Shown: piece after piece, positions 47,574 through 56,882 of the stretch
Numbering within the stretch: position 1 is the first letter of the stretch
Layout: each line of letters starts with the position of its first letter
The notes under the pieces: generated by a model
The model's input: the letters and a program-made list of their open reading frames with translations, nothing else
The model's database searches: none
What the model was told of the DNA's origin: nothing
Made by a program: the position numbers and the translations under genes
Assembly (NCBI GenBank): GCA_036489315.1
Contig: DASXFZ010000001.1
Span: 1-64,000, forward strand
From: Candidatus Cybelea sp.
Lineage (GTDB): Bacteria > Vulcanimicrobiota > Vulcanimicrobiia > Vulcanimicrobiales > Vulcanimicrobiaceae
Direction of reading: 5' to 3'
DNA: 64,000 nucleotides

Positions 47574-47602
47574 TTGCCGCCCGGCTCCAACCGGGCTACG
47601 CT
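47574..47602 (+). promoter_or_regulatory. possible promoter of the ctaA operon
   Basis: TTGCCG (47574-47579) and TACGCT (47597-47602) with a 17-base spacer that contains a palindrome GCCCGG-CTCCAA-CCGGGC. Predicted start would fall at the ctaA ATG, while a GAGG ribosome site argues for a leader, so this is weak. Confidence 0.25.
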
Positions 47603-47611
47603 GAGGATCGG

Positions 47612-48547
47612 ATGAAACGACTCCTGCGCCTCGCGCTCGCTGCCGATGCCGTCGCCATGATGACTATCGTGCTCGGGAGCTGGACGCGCATCAATGGGGC
47701 CGGGCTCACTTGCCCGGATTGGCCGCTTTGCAACGGGCACCTGATTCCGGCCATGACCGGCGGGACGCTGTGGGAGTGGACGCACCGGCTGCTCGCGTTC
47801 CTGGTGGCGCCTCTCACGATCGCCCTGATCGCCGTCGCGTGGCCTGAACGGCGGCGTTTCGCCTTCGTGGGCCCCACCATCGCCGTGATCGTCGCCCTCT
47901 TCACGCTGCAAGTCGTGCTCGGCGCCGAAACGGTGCGGCTCGGAAACTCGCCCGCCTCGGTGGTCCTGCACTGGGCCACCGCAATGGCCTTCATCGCGTC
48001 GCTGACCGCGATGGCGGTCTTCGCCGGGGCCTCGCAGGGAGCCGGAGAGGCTTCCAGCACGTCCTCGGAGCGCTCCTCGCCATACCTGCTCGTCACGGTC
48101 GGGGCGACCGCGGCGCTCGCATTCGCGACGATGTGCGTGGGAGCGTACGTGAGCTCGAGCGGCGCCGGCCTCGCCTGTCTTTCGATTCCCGGCTGCGCCG
48201 GCAACGTCGTCGTCTACACGACGGGCCAGTTCGTGCAGATGGTGCATCGCATCGCGGCGGGCGTCACGCTCGCCAGTGCAGCCGCCGCGCTCGCGCTCGC
48301 GTGGGCGCGTCCCGCGTCCGTTCGCGTTCGCGCAGCCGTCGCGACGGGCGTCGTGCTCGTCTCCATTCAAATCCTGTTGGGTCTGCTCAACGTTGCGCTG
48401 CGCTTGCCGGTAGATCTGCGTGAGGCGCACGCGGTCAATGCCGCGCTCCTCTTCTTGGCCTTCTTCGTTGCAACCGTCTTTGCGCTGATGGACGCGGCGG
48501 TACCGCGGCCCGCGCGCGAGTTGGGGTCCGGCGGGTCTGGGCGTTGA
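47612..48547 (+). CDS. ctaA: haem A synthase (CtaA/COX15)
   Basis: 311 aa, about eight helices. GSWTRINGAGLTCPDWPLCNGHLIP is the haem-binding loop of helix 1-2. EWTHRLLAFLV and QMVHRIAAGVTLA provide the paired histidines. It oxidises haem O to haem A. It heads a plus-strand group that supplies the cytochrome oxidase encoded nearby on the minus strand. The stop overlaps the TTG of ctaB. Confidence 0.93.
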   Translation: MKRLLRLALAADAVAMMTIVLGSWTRINGAGLTCPDWPLCNGHLIPAMTGGTLWEWTHRLLAFLVAPLTIALIAVAWPERRRFAFVGPTIAVIVALFTLQVVLGAETVRLGNSPASVVLHWATAMAFIASLTAMAVFAGASQGAGEASSTSSERSSPYLLVTVGATAALAFATMCVGAYVSSSGAGLACLSIPGCAGNVVVYTTGQFVQMVHRIAAGVTLASAAAALALAWARPASVRVRAAVATGVVLVSIQILLGLLNVALRLPVDLREAHAVNAALLFLAFFVATVFALMDAAVPRPARELGSGGSGR

Positions 48548-49413
48548 CCGCACTAACTCGCGTACGCGATTACTACGAGCTTTCGAAGCCGCGTATCATC
48601 GTATTGCTGCTCGTCACGACCGCCGCGTCGATGGTGATGGCCGCACGGGGCTTGCCGCCGCTCGTGCTGGTCTTTTGGACGCTGCTGGCCGGAGCGCTAG
48701 CCGCCGCATCGGCCGGGGCGTTCAACTGCGTCTGGGATGCCGACATCGATCGCGTGATGAAGCGCACCCAAGATCGGCCGATTCCCGCCGGGCGAATCTC
48801 GCGGCGCGCTGGAACCGTTTACGCTGCCCTCGCCGGCGCGTTGTCGTTCGGGCTGTTCTACGTCTTCGTCGATCCGCTGGCCGCGTGGCTTTCCTTGGCG
48901 GGGAATGTCTACTACGTCGGAATCTACACGATGTGGCTCAAGCGCATCACGCCGCTCAACATCGTGATCGGCGGAGCCGCAGGTTCGGTGCCGCCGCTGG
49001 TCGGCTGGGCCGCCGTCACGAACCACATCGGCGGCCCCGCATTAGGGCTTTTCGCGCTGATCTTTCTTTGGACGCCGCCGCATTTTTGGTCGCTCGCTCT
49101 GATGACCGAGACCGATTACGGCAAGGCGAACATCCCGATGCTGCCAAACGTCTGCGGCCGCGAACGAACCAAGCGCGAGATCGTCTACTACAGCCTCTTG
49201 CTCGTCGCGGCGTCGCTCTTGCTTTACCCCCTGCACGTGATGGGTGCGCTCTACTTCGGCGCGGCCGCGGTTCTCGGCGGCATCTTCGTCCTCGATGCGT
49301 GGCGAACGTGGCGCGAGCGCAGTGGAACGATCGCAGCGCGGAAACTCTTCCGCTTCTCGCTCGTCTACCTCGCCTTGATGTGCGCGGTGATGGTGATCGA
49401 CAGGGTCGTCTAG
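48544..49413 (+). CDS. ctaB: protohaem IX farnesyltransferase (haem O synthase)
   Basis: 289 aa, TTG 48544. Prenyltransferase Asp motif NCVWDADIDRVMKRTQDRPIP and SKPRIIVLLLVT start are standard for UbiA-type CtaB. About nine helices. Adds farnesyl to haem B, giving the substrate for CtaA. The gene order ctaA-ctaB matches its role with the oxidase operon. Confidence 0.94.
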   Translation: MTALTRVRDYYELSKPRIIVLLLVTTAASMVMAARGLPPLVLVFWTLLAGALAAASAGAFNCVWDADIDRVMKRTQDRPIPAGRISRRAGTVYAALAGALSFGLFYVFVDPLAAWLSLAGNVYYVGIYTMWLKRITPLNIVIGGAAGSVPPLVGWAAVTNHIGGPALGLFALIFLWTPPHFWSLALMTETDYGKANIPMLPNVCGRERTKREIVYYSLLLVAASLLLYPLHVMGALYFGAAAVLGGIFVLDAWRTWRERSGTIAARKLFRFSLVYLALMCAVMVIDRVV

Positions 49414-49423
49414 TGGGGCCGCG

Positions 49424-50752
49424 ATGAGTCGCCTGCTGTGGACGCTCTCGCTCGGCGTCTTTGCCGGTGCGCTCGATTTGAGCGTGCTCTCTCCGGCGCT
49501 GCCGGCGCTCGGGCGAGCCTTCAGCGTCGAGAGCGGTGACCTAGCCTGGGTCTTCACCCTTTACTTGCTCGTGACGGTGATCTCGATCGCGGTGGCGAGC
49601 GCGATGGCCGATCGTTTCGGCCGCCGGCCGGTCTATCTCGTCTGCATCTCGCTCTTTGCCGCCGGAAGCATCGTCGCGATCCTCGCGCCGAACTACGGCG
49701 TCTTCCTCGCCGCGCGCGGAATTCAAGCGCTGGGAGCGGGCGGGATTTTTCCCGTCGCTACCGCTGCCATCGGCGACGCCGTTCCGGCGCAGCGGCGCGG
49801 CGCGGCGCTGGGCATCGTTGCCGCGACGTGGGGCTTGGCGGCCGTCATCGGCCCCAGCCTCGGCGGGCTCGTTACGCACTACGTTTCGTGGCGCTATATC
49901 TTCGTCGCGAACGTTCCGCTCGCGGGCGCCGTCTTCTGGATGGCGATGCGCGACCTGCCGGTGGCGATTCCGCAGCGCAAGCGCCGGCTCGATCTCGTTG
50001 GATTGACGCTGCTCTGCGTCGGCCTGCTCGCGCTGACCGAAGGCCTGATCGAGATGCGGCTGGCGGTCGGAATCGGCGGAATCGGGATACTCGCCGCGTT
50101 CGTCGCCTACGAGTTCGGAGCGGACGATCCCCTGCTGCCGGTCGGCGTTTTGCGTACGACGCAGCTCTTCAAAACGTACGCGCTCGAGCTCGTCATCGGC
50201 GTCTTGGAGGGTTCGCTCTTCTTCATACCGGCGGCACTGGTCGCCGCGCAGGGCCTATCGTATGCCGCCGCGGGCTTTATCGCCGCGCTGGGCGCGCTGA
50301 TGTTCGTCCTGGTCATTCCGGCGTCGGGACGCGCGCTCGATCGAGTGGGCAGCCGCGACGTTCTGCTGGCCGGCACCGTCTGCAGCGAGATCGGCCTCGC
50401 CGTCTTCGCGTTGGGATTTACGTCGCTGCCGCTGGCCTTGCTCGCGATCGTCGTCGCGGGTGCAGGGTTCGGCGCGCTGCTCGGTGCGCCGACGCGTTAC
50501 ATCGTCACCAACGAGACTCCGCGAAGCGCACGCGCAACCGCGGTCGGCCTCTTGAGCCAGGCCTTGATCGTCGGACAGATCCTCGGGAGCTCGCTTGCAG
50601 GCGGCTTCTTGAGCGCCGCGCAGAGCGACGTCGCCGGTTACCGGCACGCGTACCTCGCATTTTGCGCGGTCGCCTTCGTTGCGGTCCTGCTGGCAGCAAC
50701 GCTGAAGCCGCGCGCACAGGAGCGAACGCACCCAATCGAGGAGGCTGCTTAA
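49424..50752 (+). CDS. MFS drug-type transporter
   Basis: 442 aa, about 12 to 14 hydrophobic helices. DRFGRRPVYLVCI is motif A in the loop after helix 2, and SPALPALGRAFSVESGDLAWVFT is typical of DHA-type exporters. Substrate unknown. Ten bases after ctaB. Confidence 0.88.
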   Translation: MSRLLWTLSLGVFAGALDLSVLSPALPALGRAFSVESGDLAWVFTLYLLVTVISIAVASAMADRFGRRPVYLVCISLFAAGSIVAILAPNYGVFLAARGIQALGAGGIFPVATAAIGDAVPAQRRGAALGIVAATWGLAAVIGPSLGGLVTHYVSWRYIFVANVPLAGAVFWMAMRDLPVAIPQRKRRLDLVGLTLLCVGLLALTEGLIEMRLAVGIGGIGILAAFVAYEFGADDPLLPVGVLRTTQLFKTYALELVIGVLEGSLFFIPAALVAAQGLSYAAAGFIAALGALMFVLVIPASGRALDRVGSRDVLLAGTVCSEIGLAVFALGFTSLPLALLAIVVAGAGFGALLGAPTRYIVTNETPRSARATAVGLLSQALIVGQILGSSLAGGFLSAAQSDVAGYRHAYLAFCAVAFVAVLLAATLKPRAQERTHPIEEAA

Positions 50753-50766
50753 CGGCCCCACCTGCC

Positions 50767-52392
50767 ATGCTCGACAATCAACCGCCCGCGCTCGAGAACT
50801 ACAACCTCTTCCGAACGGATCGCGTTTTGCGGGAGGCGGTCGCGCGCGAGGCGCCCGACGGCGTAAACGGCGAGTTAACGGTATTGGGCGAGCTGGCCGG
50901 ACGAGCCGAAACGATCGCGCTCGGATTCGACGCAAACGAACATCCTCCAGAGCTTCGCACGCACGACCGGTTCGGCGAACGCATCGATGAGGTTCGCTTT
51001 CATCCCGCGTGGCATACGCTCATGTCGCACGCACTGCGTGCGGGCCTTGCGGGGCTAGCCTGGGACGATCCCAGACCGAACCCGCACGTGCGCCGCGCGG
51101 CGAAGTTCTTTCTGTGGTCGCAGGTCGAAGCGGGGCACGGCTGCCCGCTCTCGATGACCTACGCTGCGGTACCGGTCGTACGCGCCCTGCAGCACGCCGG
51201 CGCAACGTGGGTCCGGGCGCTGACGCAGCCGCACTACGACGCGCGAACGCTGCCGATCGAGCAAAAGAGCGGCGGACTCTGCGGCATGGGCATGACGGAG
51301 CGGCAAGGCGGGTCCGACATTAGAACCAACCAGACGCGCGCGATTGCCGCAACGACGCCCGGCAGCGGGCAAGAGTACCTGCTGGACGGCCAAAAATGGT
51401 TTTGCAGCGCGCCGGCCAGCGATGCATTCCTCGTTCTCGCGCAGGCGCCGAGTGGAATCTCCTGCTTTCTCGTGCCGCGCGTGCTTCCCGACGCGACCCG
51501 CAACGCAATGCAGCTCGTTCGGCTAAAAGACAAACTCGGTAATCGCAGCAACGCATCGGCCGAAGTCGAATTTCACGCGGCGCATGGGTGGCTGATCGGC
51601 GACGAGGGCGAAGGGCTCGTCCGGATCGTCGAGATGGTCAACCACACGCGCCTCGACTGCGCGCTCGGTTCGGCCGGCCTCATGCGGGCCGCGCTTGCAC
51701 AAGCGATCCACCACGCAATCTACCGTCGCGCGTTCGGCAAAGCGCTGATCGATCAGCCGCTGATGCAAAACGTACTGGCGGACCTCGCGCTGGAGTCCGA
51801 GGCGGCGACGCTCCTCGTCTTGCGCGTCGCGCGGACGATCGACGCGCCGAATTCGCCCGCGGCGTCGGCGCTCAAACGCATCGGAACCGCGCTCGCGAAG
51901 TACTACATTTGCAAGCGAGCGCCGGCGATCGCTGCAGAAGCCCTCGAATGCCTTGGCGGCAATGGGTACGTTGAGGAATCGATCATGCCGCGGCTCTACC
52001 GGGAAGCGCCTCTGAACTCGATCTGGGAAGGCTCTGGGAACGTCAACGCGCTCGACGTCGTCCGGGTGCTGCAAAAACAGCCCGAAGCCTATGCGGCCTG
52101 GCGAGCCGAACTCGAAGCTGCGCTCGACGAGCCGCTCATCGCGGCGGAACTGCGCGGCTTCGAACGCGACCTGCGCGATCGATCCCTCGCGCAGGCGCAA
52201 GCCCGCGCGCTCGGCGAGAAAATGGCGCTTCTCTGGCAGGCGGCGCTGCTCCATCGCTACGCACCGAGTTTGGTCGCGGAAGCCTTTTTGCGCAGCCGTC
52301 TCGGTGCGGCGGGACGAACGCTGGGAACGCTGCCGCCGGCTATCGATTTCCGCAGCATCATCGATCGCGCCGCGCCGATGGAAGCGCCGTGA
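50767..52392 (+). CDS. acyl-CoA dehydrogenase, AidB type
   Basis: 541 aa. N-terminal NQPPALENYNLFRTDRVL is the extra AidB region, followed by an acyl-CoA dehydrogenase fold with GMGMTERQGGSDIRTN, FCSAPASDAFLVLAQ, and GGNGYVEESIMPRLYREAP. AidB relatives bind DNA and FAD and are linked to alkylation response. Acyl-CoA substrates are less certain. ATG 50767 is used. The last four bases overlap the next GTG. Confidence 0.9.
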   Translation: MLDNQPPALENYNLFRTDRVLREAVAREAPDGVNGELTVLGELAGRAETIALGFDANEHPPELRTHDRFGERIDEVRFHPAWHTLMSHALRAGLAGLAWDDPRPNPHVRRAAKFFLWSQVEAGHGCPLSMTYAAVPVVRALQHAGATWVRALTQPHYDARTLPIEQKSGGLCGMGMTERQGGSDIRTNQTRAIAATTPGSGQEYLLDGQKWFCSAPASDAFLVLAQAPSGISCFLVPRVLPDATRNAMQLVRLKDKLGNRSNASAEVEFHAAHGWLIGDEGEGLVRIVEMVNHTRLDCALGSAGLMRAALAQAIHHAIYRRAFGKALIDQPLMQNVLADLALESEAATLLVLRVARTIDAPNSPAASALKRIGTALAKYYICKRAPAIAAEALECLGGNGYVEESIMPRLYREAPLNSIWEGSGNVNALDVVRVLQKQPEAYAAWRAELEAALDEPLIAAELRGFERDLRDRSLAQAQARALGEKMALLWQAALLHRYAPSLVAEAFLRSRLGAAGRTLGTLPPAIDFRSIIDRAAPMEAP

Positions 52393-52985
52393 AGGCGCGC
52401 GAGTTCGACCAGCGCAAGCACGGTCTCGCGCACCGGCGGTGGACCGCGCAGGAACGCCGTATCGTCTGGCGCGGGCTCACGGGCCGGTTCGCACTGGCGG
52501 TCGAGCCTCTGATCGGGATGGCCTTCATGGCGTTGCTGACGTGGGGAATCGTCTACCGCGCGCAGCACGTTGCGTCGGACGCCACCTTGATCAAGATCGC
52601 CTGGATTTTCGCCGTGGGCACGATCGCGTTTGCGGGCTACTTCGTCGCGGTTCTGGTCGCCCCGGCCGTCGCCTACCTGCACACGTTCCGGCCGATCTAC
52701 ATTCTCGACGGCTACGTCCGCTATCGCGAGCCCGATGCCCAGTCGCGCAGCGATGCTTGCGGCTATGCGGCGGCGCTCTTTGCGGATCGCGAGCTCGCCG
52801 GCGAGTGGGAATGGCTCGGCCAGCGTCGCCTCCCGAACACGACGATCCCGGCGCTGATCGAGTTCTCGCTCTACGCGGGGATTCACAAGATCGACGGAAG
52901 GGCTACGGGCGTATTGCCCGATGAGGACTTGCCGCTGCTCGCGATCGGCATTGCGACGCGTCGCGGCAAACGGATCGACCTCTAG
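52389..52985 (+). CDS. two- to three-helix membrane protein, unknown
   Basis: 198 aa, GTG 52389. Two hydrophobic helices (about 32-55 and 70-92) with a C-terminal cytosolic part (DGYVRYREPDAQSR). No recognised domain. Translationally coupled to the acyl-CoA dehydrogenase gene. Confidence 0.65.
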   Translation: MKAREFDQRKHGLAHRRWTAQERRIVWRGLTGRFALAVEPLIGMAFMALLTWGIVYRAQHVASDATLIKIAWIFAVGTIAFAGYFVAVLVAPAVAYLHTFRPIYILDGYVRYREPDAQSRSDACGYAAALFADRELAGEWEWLGQRRLPNTTIPALIEFSLYAGIHKIDGRATGVLPDEDLPLLAIGIATRRGKRIDL

Positions 52986-53003
52986 GAGCGACAGGCTCCT
53001 GAG

Positions 53004-53195
53004 TTATTTCAGGGGAACGCGCTGCGTCGTATCGGCGGGCCAGTGATGCCCGTAGCCGGACTGCAGGCAGACCGCCGCGCCGATGGCGAAAATTATCAGC
53101 AGCCCGACGCTGGCAATCCGAATGAGGCCCGGCGGAATGCCGCGGCTCTCGGGAACTTTGCTAAAATCCATGTACTCGTCGTCTCGAACGATCAT
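53004..53195 (-). CDS. 63-aa membrane protein in the oxidase operon
   Basis: One hydrophobic helix (LIRIASVGLLIIFAIGAAV). Starts just after the 69-aa gene ends, and is the last gene of the cytochrome oxidase operon. Likely a small subunit or assembly factor by position only. Confidence 0.65.
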   Translation of the reverse strand: MIVRDDEYMDFSKVPESRGIPPGLIRIASVGLLIIFAIGAAVCLQSGYGHHWPADTTQRVPLK

Positions 53196-53196
53196 C

Positions 53197-53406
53197 CTAT
53201 GCCCCCTTCGGCGCGAAGCCGACGATGTTCAGCCCGGCCAAGAGCGCCAGCACCGCGCCGATGCCGAGCAGCACCAGCATCAACTTGAAAACTTGGTTCT
53301 CGACGCCGGTCGCTTGCCAATCCTTATAGAGCGCGTAAAAAGCCACGACGGCAACGATGATTCCGCCGATCACGGCTCCCATTCGTTCGATCAGTTGTGC
53401 GTTCAC
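53197..53406 (-). CDS. 69-aa membrane protein in the oxidase operon
   Basis: Two hydrophobic helices (AVIGGIIVAVVAFYALY and LMLVLLGIGAVLALLAGL). It sits between subunit III and the 63-aa gene, where some operons carry a small subunit IV. No sequence similarity to CtaF is evident to me. Confidence 0.65.
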   Translation of the reverse strand: MNAQLIERMGAVIGGIIVAVVAFYALYKDWQATGVENQVFKLMLVLLGIGAVLALLAGLNIVGFAPKGA

Positions 53407-53418
53407 GAACGTCGCTCC

Positions 53419-54033
53419 TTAAATTAGATAGAAGATCGAAAAGAGCACGACCCAGATCACGTCGACGAAATGCCAGTAGAGCGTGCCCGCCGTGATCCCA
53501 AAGTACTTTCCCTTAGTGTAGACGCCGGCCGCCGACTGCAGGACGAGCACCGTGAGATAGCAGACACCGAAGAAGACGTGCATTCCGTGCATGCCGGTCA
53601 AGGTGAAGAACGATGCGCCGAAGATGCCGCTGCCCCACCAGGTCACGTGCTCGCCGAAGATCAGGTGATTGTATTCGTAGGCTTGTCCGCCGAGAAATCC
53701 GGCGCCGAGTACGATCGTCGCCAGCAGGAACCACATGTACCTTATGAAGTTGCCGTGCTTGAAGTTCTCGAGCGCATAGTGCATCGTCGCGCCTGAGCCG
53801 AAGAGCACGACCGAGTTCCACGCCGCGAAGCCCACGTCGAGGCGCTGGATGCCGGGCGGCGGCCAGCCCTGCCCGCTGTTGCGCAGGTAGAGATAGGCGA
53901 AGATGAACGACGAGAACAACACGCAGTCGCTGACCAGGAAGAGCAGGAAGCCCTGGAGACGCAGTTCGCGCGTCTCGACGTAGAGCTGGTCTACTCCATC
54001 GTGACCGTCTGCGCCGATCGCCGCAACCGACAT
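53419..54033 (-). CDS. ctaE: cytochrome c oxidase subunit III
   Basis: 204 aa, about five helices, the short form of subunit III found in caa3 and bo3 type oxidases. LFLVSDCVLFSSFIFAYLYLRN, FFTLTGMHGMHVFFGVCYL and HFVDVIWVVLFSIFYLI are typical. ATG 54033 overlaps the TGA of ctaD by one base. Confidence 0.93.
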   Translation of the reverse strand: MSVAAIGADGHDGVDQLYVETRELRLQGFLLFLVSDCVLFSSFIFAYLYLRNSGQGWPPPGIQRLDVGFAAWNSVVLFGSGATMHYALENFKHGNFIRYMWFLLATIVLGAGFLGGQAYEYNHLIFGEHVTWWGSGIFGASFFTLTGMHGMHVFFGVCYLTVLVLQSAAGVYTKGKYFGITAGTLYWHFVDVIWVVLFSIFYLI

Positions 54034-55709
54034 CAGTGAGCTCCCGCCGCAACCGGCGGCGGAGAATCGGTGAGTTCTTCCTCCAGCCCCTTATACGGCA
54101 GCGGCTGGCTGAAGTCGTACGGCAGACCGTAGATCGTCGGGATGTGCTTGAAGTTGTAATAGTTCGGCGGGGACGGAATCTGCCACTCGAGCGTCCGCGC
54201 GCCCCACGGATTCGGGCCGGAACGCTTCCCGTTGCGGATGCTCCAGAGCACGTTGACGAAGAAGATTAGGATCGCAAACGTCATGAGGTAGGACGAGAAC
54301 GACTCGAAGCGATTCCAGAAGGTGAACTGCGGATCGTAGGTCGCGACTTCGCGCGGCATGCCGAGCATTCCGAGCCAGTGCATCGGGATGAACGTTCCGT
54401 TGAAGCCGATGAAGAAGAGCCAGAAGTGCAGCTTGCCAAGCGTCTCGTTCAGCAGCCGCCCCGACATCTTGGGGAACCAGTAGTACATGCCGGCGAAGAC
54501 GCCCATCAGGCTTCCTCCCACCAGCACGTAGTGGATGTGACCGACGATAAAGTACGTGCCATGGACGTGCAGATCGAACGGAATCGCCGCCAGGAAGATA
54601 CCCGTGATGCCGCCGAGCGTGAAGAGGCCCACGAAGCCGATCGCAAAGAGCATCGCCGTCGTGTAGTGGATCTTTCCGCGCCACAGCGTCGCAGTCCACG
54701 AGAAGATCTTGATGCCGGTGGGGACGCCGATCACAAAGGTGATGATCATGAAGGGGATCTGCAAGAACGGCGCGAGGCCCGAGGTGAACATATGGTGCGC
54801 CCACACCATGAAGCCGGCCAGCGCAATCGCCATCGACGAGAACGCGATCAGCTTGTAACCGAAGATCGGCTTTCGGGAGAACGTGGGGAGCACTTCGGAG
54901 ATGATGCCGAAGGCCGGCAGAATCATTATGTAGACGGCGGGGTGCGAATAAAACCAGAACATGTGCTGCCACATCACCGGGCTGCCGCCTTTGGTCGGGT
55001 CGAAGAACGGCACGCCGAACTGGCGCTCGATGAAGAGCGCGGCGAGCGCCGCCGCGAGCGCGGTCGTCGCGATCATTAGCAGGGGTGCGGTGGCGAACTG
55101 GCCCCAGACGAAGAGCGGCATGCGGGTAAACGTCATTCCGGGCGCCCGCATCTTCAAGATCGTGACGACGAAGTTTATGCCGGTCATCGTCGAGCTGACG
55201 CCGACCAAAAAGATCGCCGCGGCCCACATCGAGGTCCCCGCGGCTCCTTGCAGCGAGACCGGCGGATACTCCATCCACCCGGCGGTAGGCGCTCCCATTA
55301 AGAACGACGAGAACAGCATCAAGCCCGCAACCGGAAATATCCAGAAACTGAGCATGTTCAGCCAAGGAAACGCGACGTCACGCGCCCCGATCTGCAGCGG
55401 AAACACGAGGTTGCCGAAGCCGCCGGTCAAGACTGGAATGATGACCAGCCAGACCATCGCGCTCCCGTGGACGCTGTAGACTTCGTTATACGTATCGGGA
55501 GCGACGAACCCGCCGTTGGCGTTGAGCAGCTGCGTGCGAATGACCTCAGCGAGCAATCCGGCCAAGACCATGAAGACAAAAGCGGTGATGATGTACTGAA
55601 TGCCGATGATCTTGTGGTCGAGCGAGAAAACGTACCGGCGGACGAACCCCTGAGGTTCGGGATGGATGTGACCGGCGATTCCGCCCGCGGGTACTGCTGC
55701 TACTGCCAT
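54033..55709 (-). CDS. ctaD: cytochrome c oxidase subunit I (A2-type)
   Basis: 558 aa, about 12 helices. Haem and CuB ligands are in SVHGSAMVW, HPAVYIMILPAFG and WAHHMFTSGL, with HVHGTYFIVGHIHYVL for the haem histidines. Helix VI reads FYSHPAVY: the Glu of A1-type oxidases (GHPEVY) is absent and replaced by the YS motif that defines the A2 subfamily, while the cross-linked Tyr is kept. Proton-pumping terminal oxidase. Confidence 0.95.
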   Translation of the reverse strand: MAVAAVPAGGIAGHIHPEPQGFVRRYVFSLDHKIIGIQYIITAFVFMVLAGLLAEVIRTQLLNANGGFVAPDTYNEVYSVHGSAMVWLVIIPVLTGGFGNLVFPLQIGARDVAFPWLNMLSFWIFPVAGLMLFSSFLMGAPTAGWMEYPPVSLQGAAGTSMWAAAIFLVGVSSTMTGINFVVTILKMRAPGMTFTRMPLFVWGQFATAPLLMIATTALAAALAALFIERQFGVPFFDPTKGGSPVMWQHMFWFYSHPAVYIMILPAFGIISEVLPTFSRKPIFGYKLIAFSSMAIALAGFMVWAHHMFTSGLAPFLQIPFMIITFVIGVPTGIKIFSWTATLWRGKIHYTTAMLFAIGFVGLFTLGGITGIFLAAIPFDLHVHGTYFIVGHIHYVLVGGSLMGVFAGMYYWFPKMSGRLLNETLGKLHFWLFFIGFNGTFIPMHWLGMLGMPREVATYDPQFTFWNRFESFSSYLMTFAILIFFVNVLWSIRNGKRSGPNPWGARTLEWQIPSPPNYYNFKHIPTIYGLPYDFSQPLPYKGLEEELTDSPPPVAAGAH

Positions 55710-55722
55710 TATTTCCGTAATC

Positions 55723-56817
55723 TCATTTCAGTGTGTTGAGGAAGGCGACGAGGTCGGCGATATCCTTGGCTGAAAGCCCGTTCGCGCTCGCGTTGGGCAT
55801 GGCGCCCATACTCCCCGTATATCCATTCTGAAGGATCGTCGCGACGTCTGCCGGAGTTGCCGCCTGACCGTTTACCAAATTGGGGTGCGACGGGTCGTGC
55901 AGCACGCCGAGAAGTCCCGGCCCGACGAGTTTCTGATCGAAGGGCGCGAGCTTGTGACAGGCCGTGCACTTTTGTGAGAAGAGCTGCTTGCCGGAAGCAA
56001 CGTCACCGCCTTGCAGCGAGATCGCGCCCCCTCCCGCGGATGACAGCGCATTGCTCGCGTGCGCGTTCTTCTGCTGCCACCCCTTGAACCAACGATCGAA
56101 CGAGGCTTTGTCTTCTATTACGAGGACCTGTTTGTCCATCTGACTGTGCAGCACGCCGCAGAACTGCGTGCAGATGATCGGGTAACGGCCGGCAAGGCGC
56201 GGGGTAAAGCGAATCGACGTCACGAGCCCCGGAACCGTGTCGTTTTTGAGGCGCATCGCCGGAACCCAGAAGCCGTGGATGACATCGGCCGACGTCAAGT
56301 TGAGCGTGACCGGCACGCCCAGCGGCAGGTGCATCTCGTCGGTAACTTCGCCGTTGATCTGCGGATACCGGAACGTAAAATCGAATTGGTGTCCGATCGC
56401 TTCGACGACCAGGCCGTTCTCCGGCTCCAGCATGATCTCATACCAGATGCGCACGCTGACGATCGAGAGGAGCACGACGAAGAGCGTCGGGATGAGCGTC
56501 CACCAAAATTCGAGCTTACGATTGTCGTGGATCTGCACGCCGACCGCGCCCGGCGGATCGCTCGCTTTGGCTCGATAGGCGATCGAGAAAAAGACCAGAT
56601 AGCCGGCGACGAAGATGTAGAGCGCGCTGCCGGTTGCGGCCATGAAACGGAAGAGCGTGTCGACCTGGCGCGCGGTAACGATCGCCTCCGGCAGATACCG
56701 GTCGATCGGAAAGACGTACCAAAAGACGATCGCAGCAACGGCGAGCAGGGTCAGGACCGCGGTGGCACCCCAGAAGCCACCATCGAGTCTGACTGGCTCC
56801 GCTCCGTTTTCTATCAA
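55723..56817 (-). CDS. ctaC: cytochrome c oxidase subunit II fused to cytochrome c
   Basis: 364 aa. Two N-terminal helices, then the CuA domain with CTQFCGVLHSQM, which supplies the Cys, Cys, His and Met ligands. The C-terminal 95 residues are a cytochrome c domain with CTACHK (haem c) and an axial Met in GSMGAMP. This caa3 layout removes the need for a separate cytochrome c. First gene of the operon. Confidence 0.95.
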   Translation of the reverse strand: MIENGAEPVRLDGGFWGATAVLTLLAVAAIVFWYVFPIDRYLPEAIVTARQVDTLFRFMAATGSALYIFVAGYLVFFSIAYRAKASDPPGAVGVQIHDNRKLEFWWTLIPTLFVVLLSIVSVRIWYEIMLEPENGLVVEAIGHQFDFTFRYPQINGEVTDEMHLPLGVPVTLNLTSADVIHGFWVPAMRLKNDTVPGLVTSIRFTPRLAGRYPIICTQFCGVLHSQMDKQVLVIEDKASFDRWFKGWQQKNAHASNALSSAGGGAISLQGGDVASGKQLFSQKCTACHKLAPFDQKLVGPGLLGVLHDPSHPNLVNGQAATPADVATILQNGYTGSMGAMPNASANGLSAKDIADLVAFLNTLK

Positions 56818-56882
56818 AGAATGCTCTCCCTAACAGCTACTATAAGGCACAGCGCAGCGTCTCGCACCGACTAAACGGGCTG

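Noticed and set aside
49828-50766. N-terminal extension of the acyl-CoA dehydrogenase
   Set aside because: The extra 313 residues overlap the MFS gene in another frame and are Arg-rich. The family N-terminus begins at 50767.
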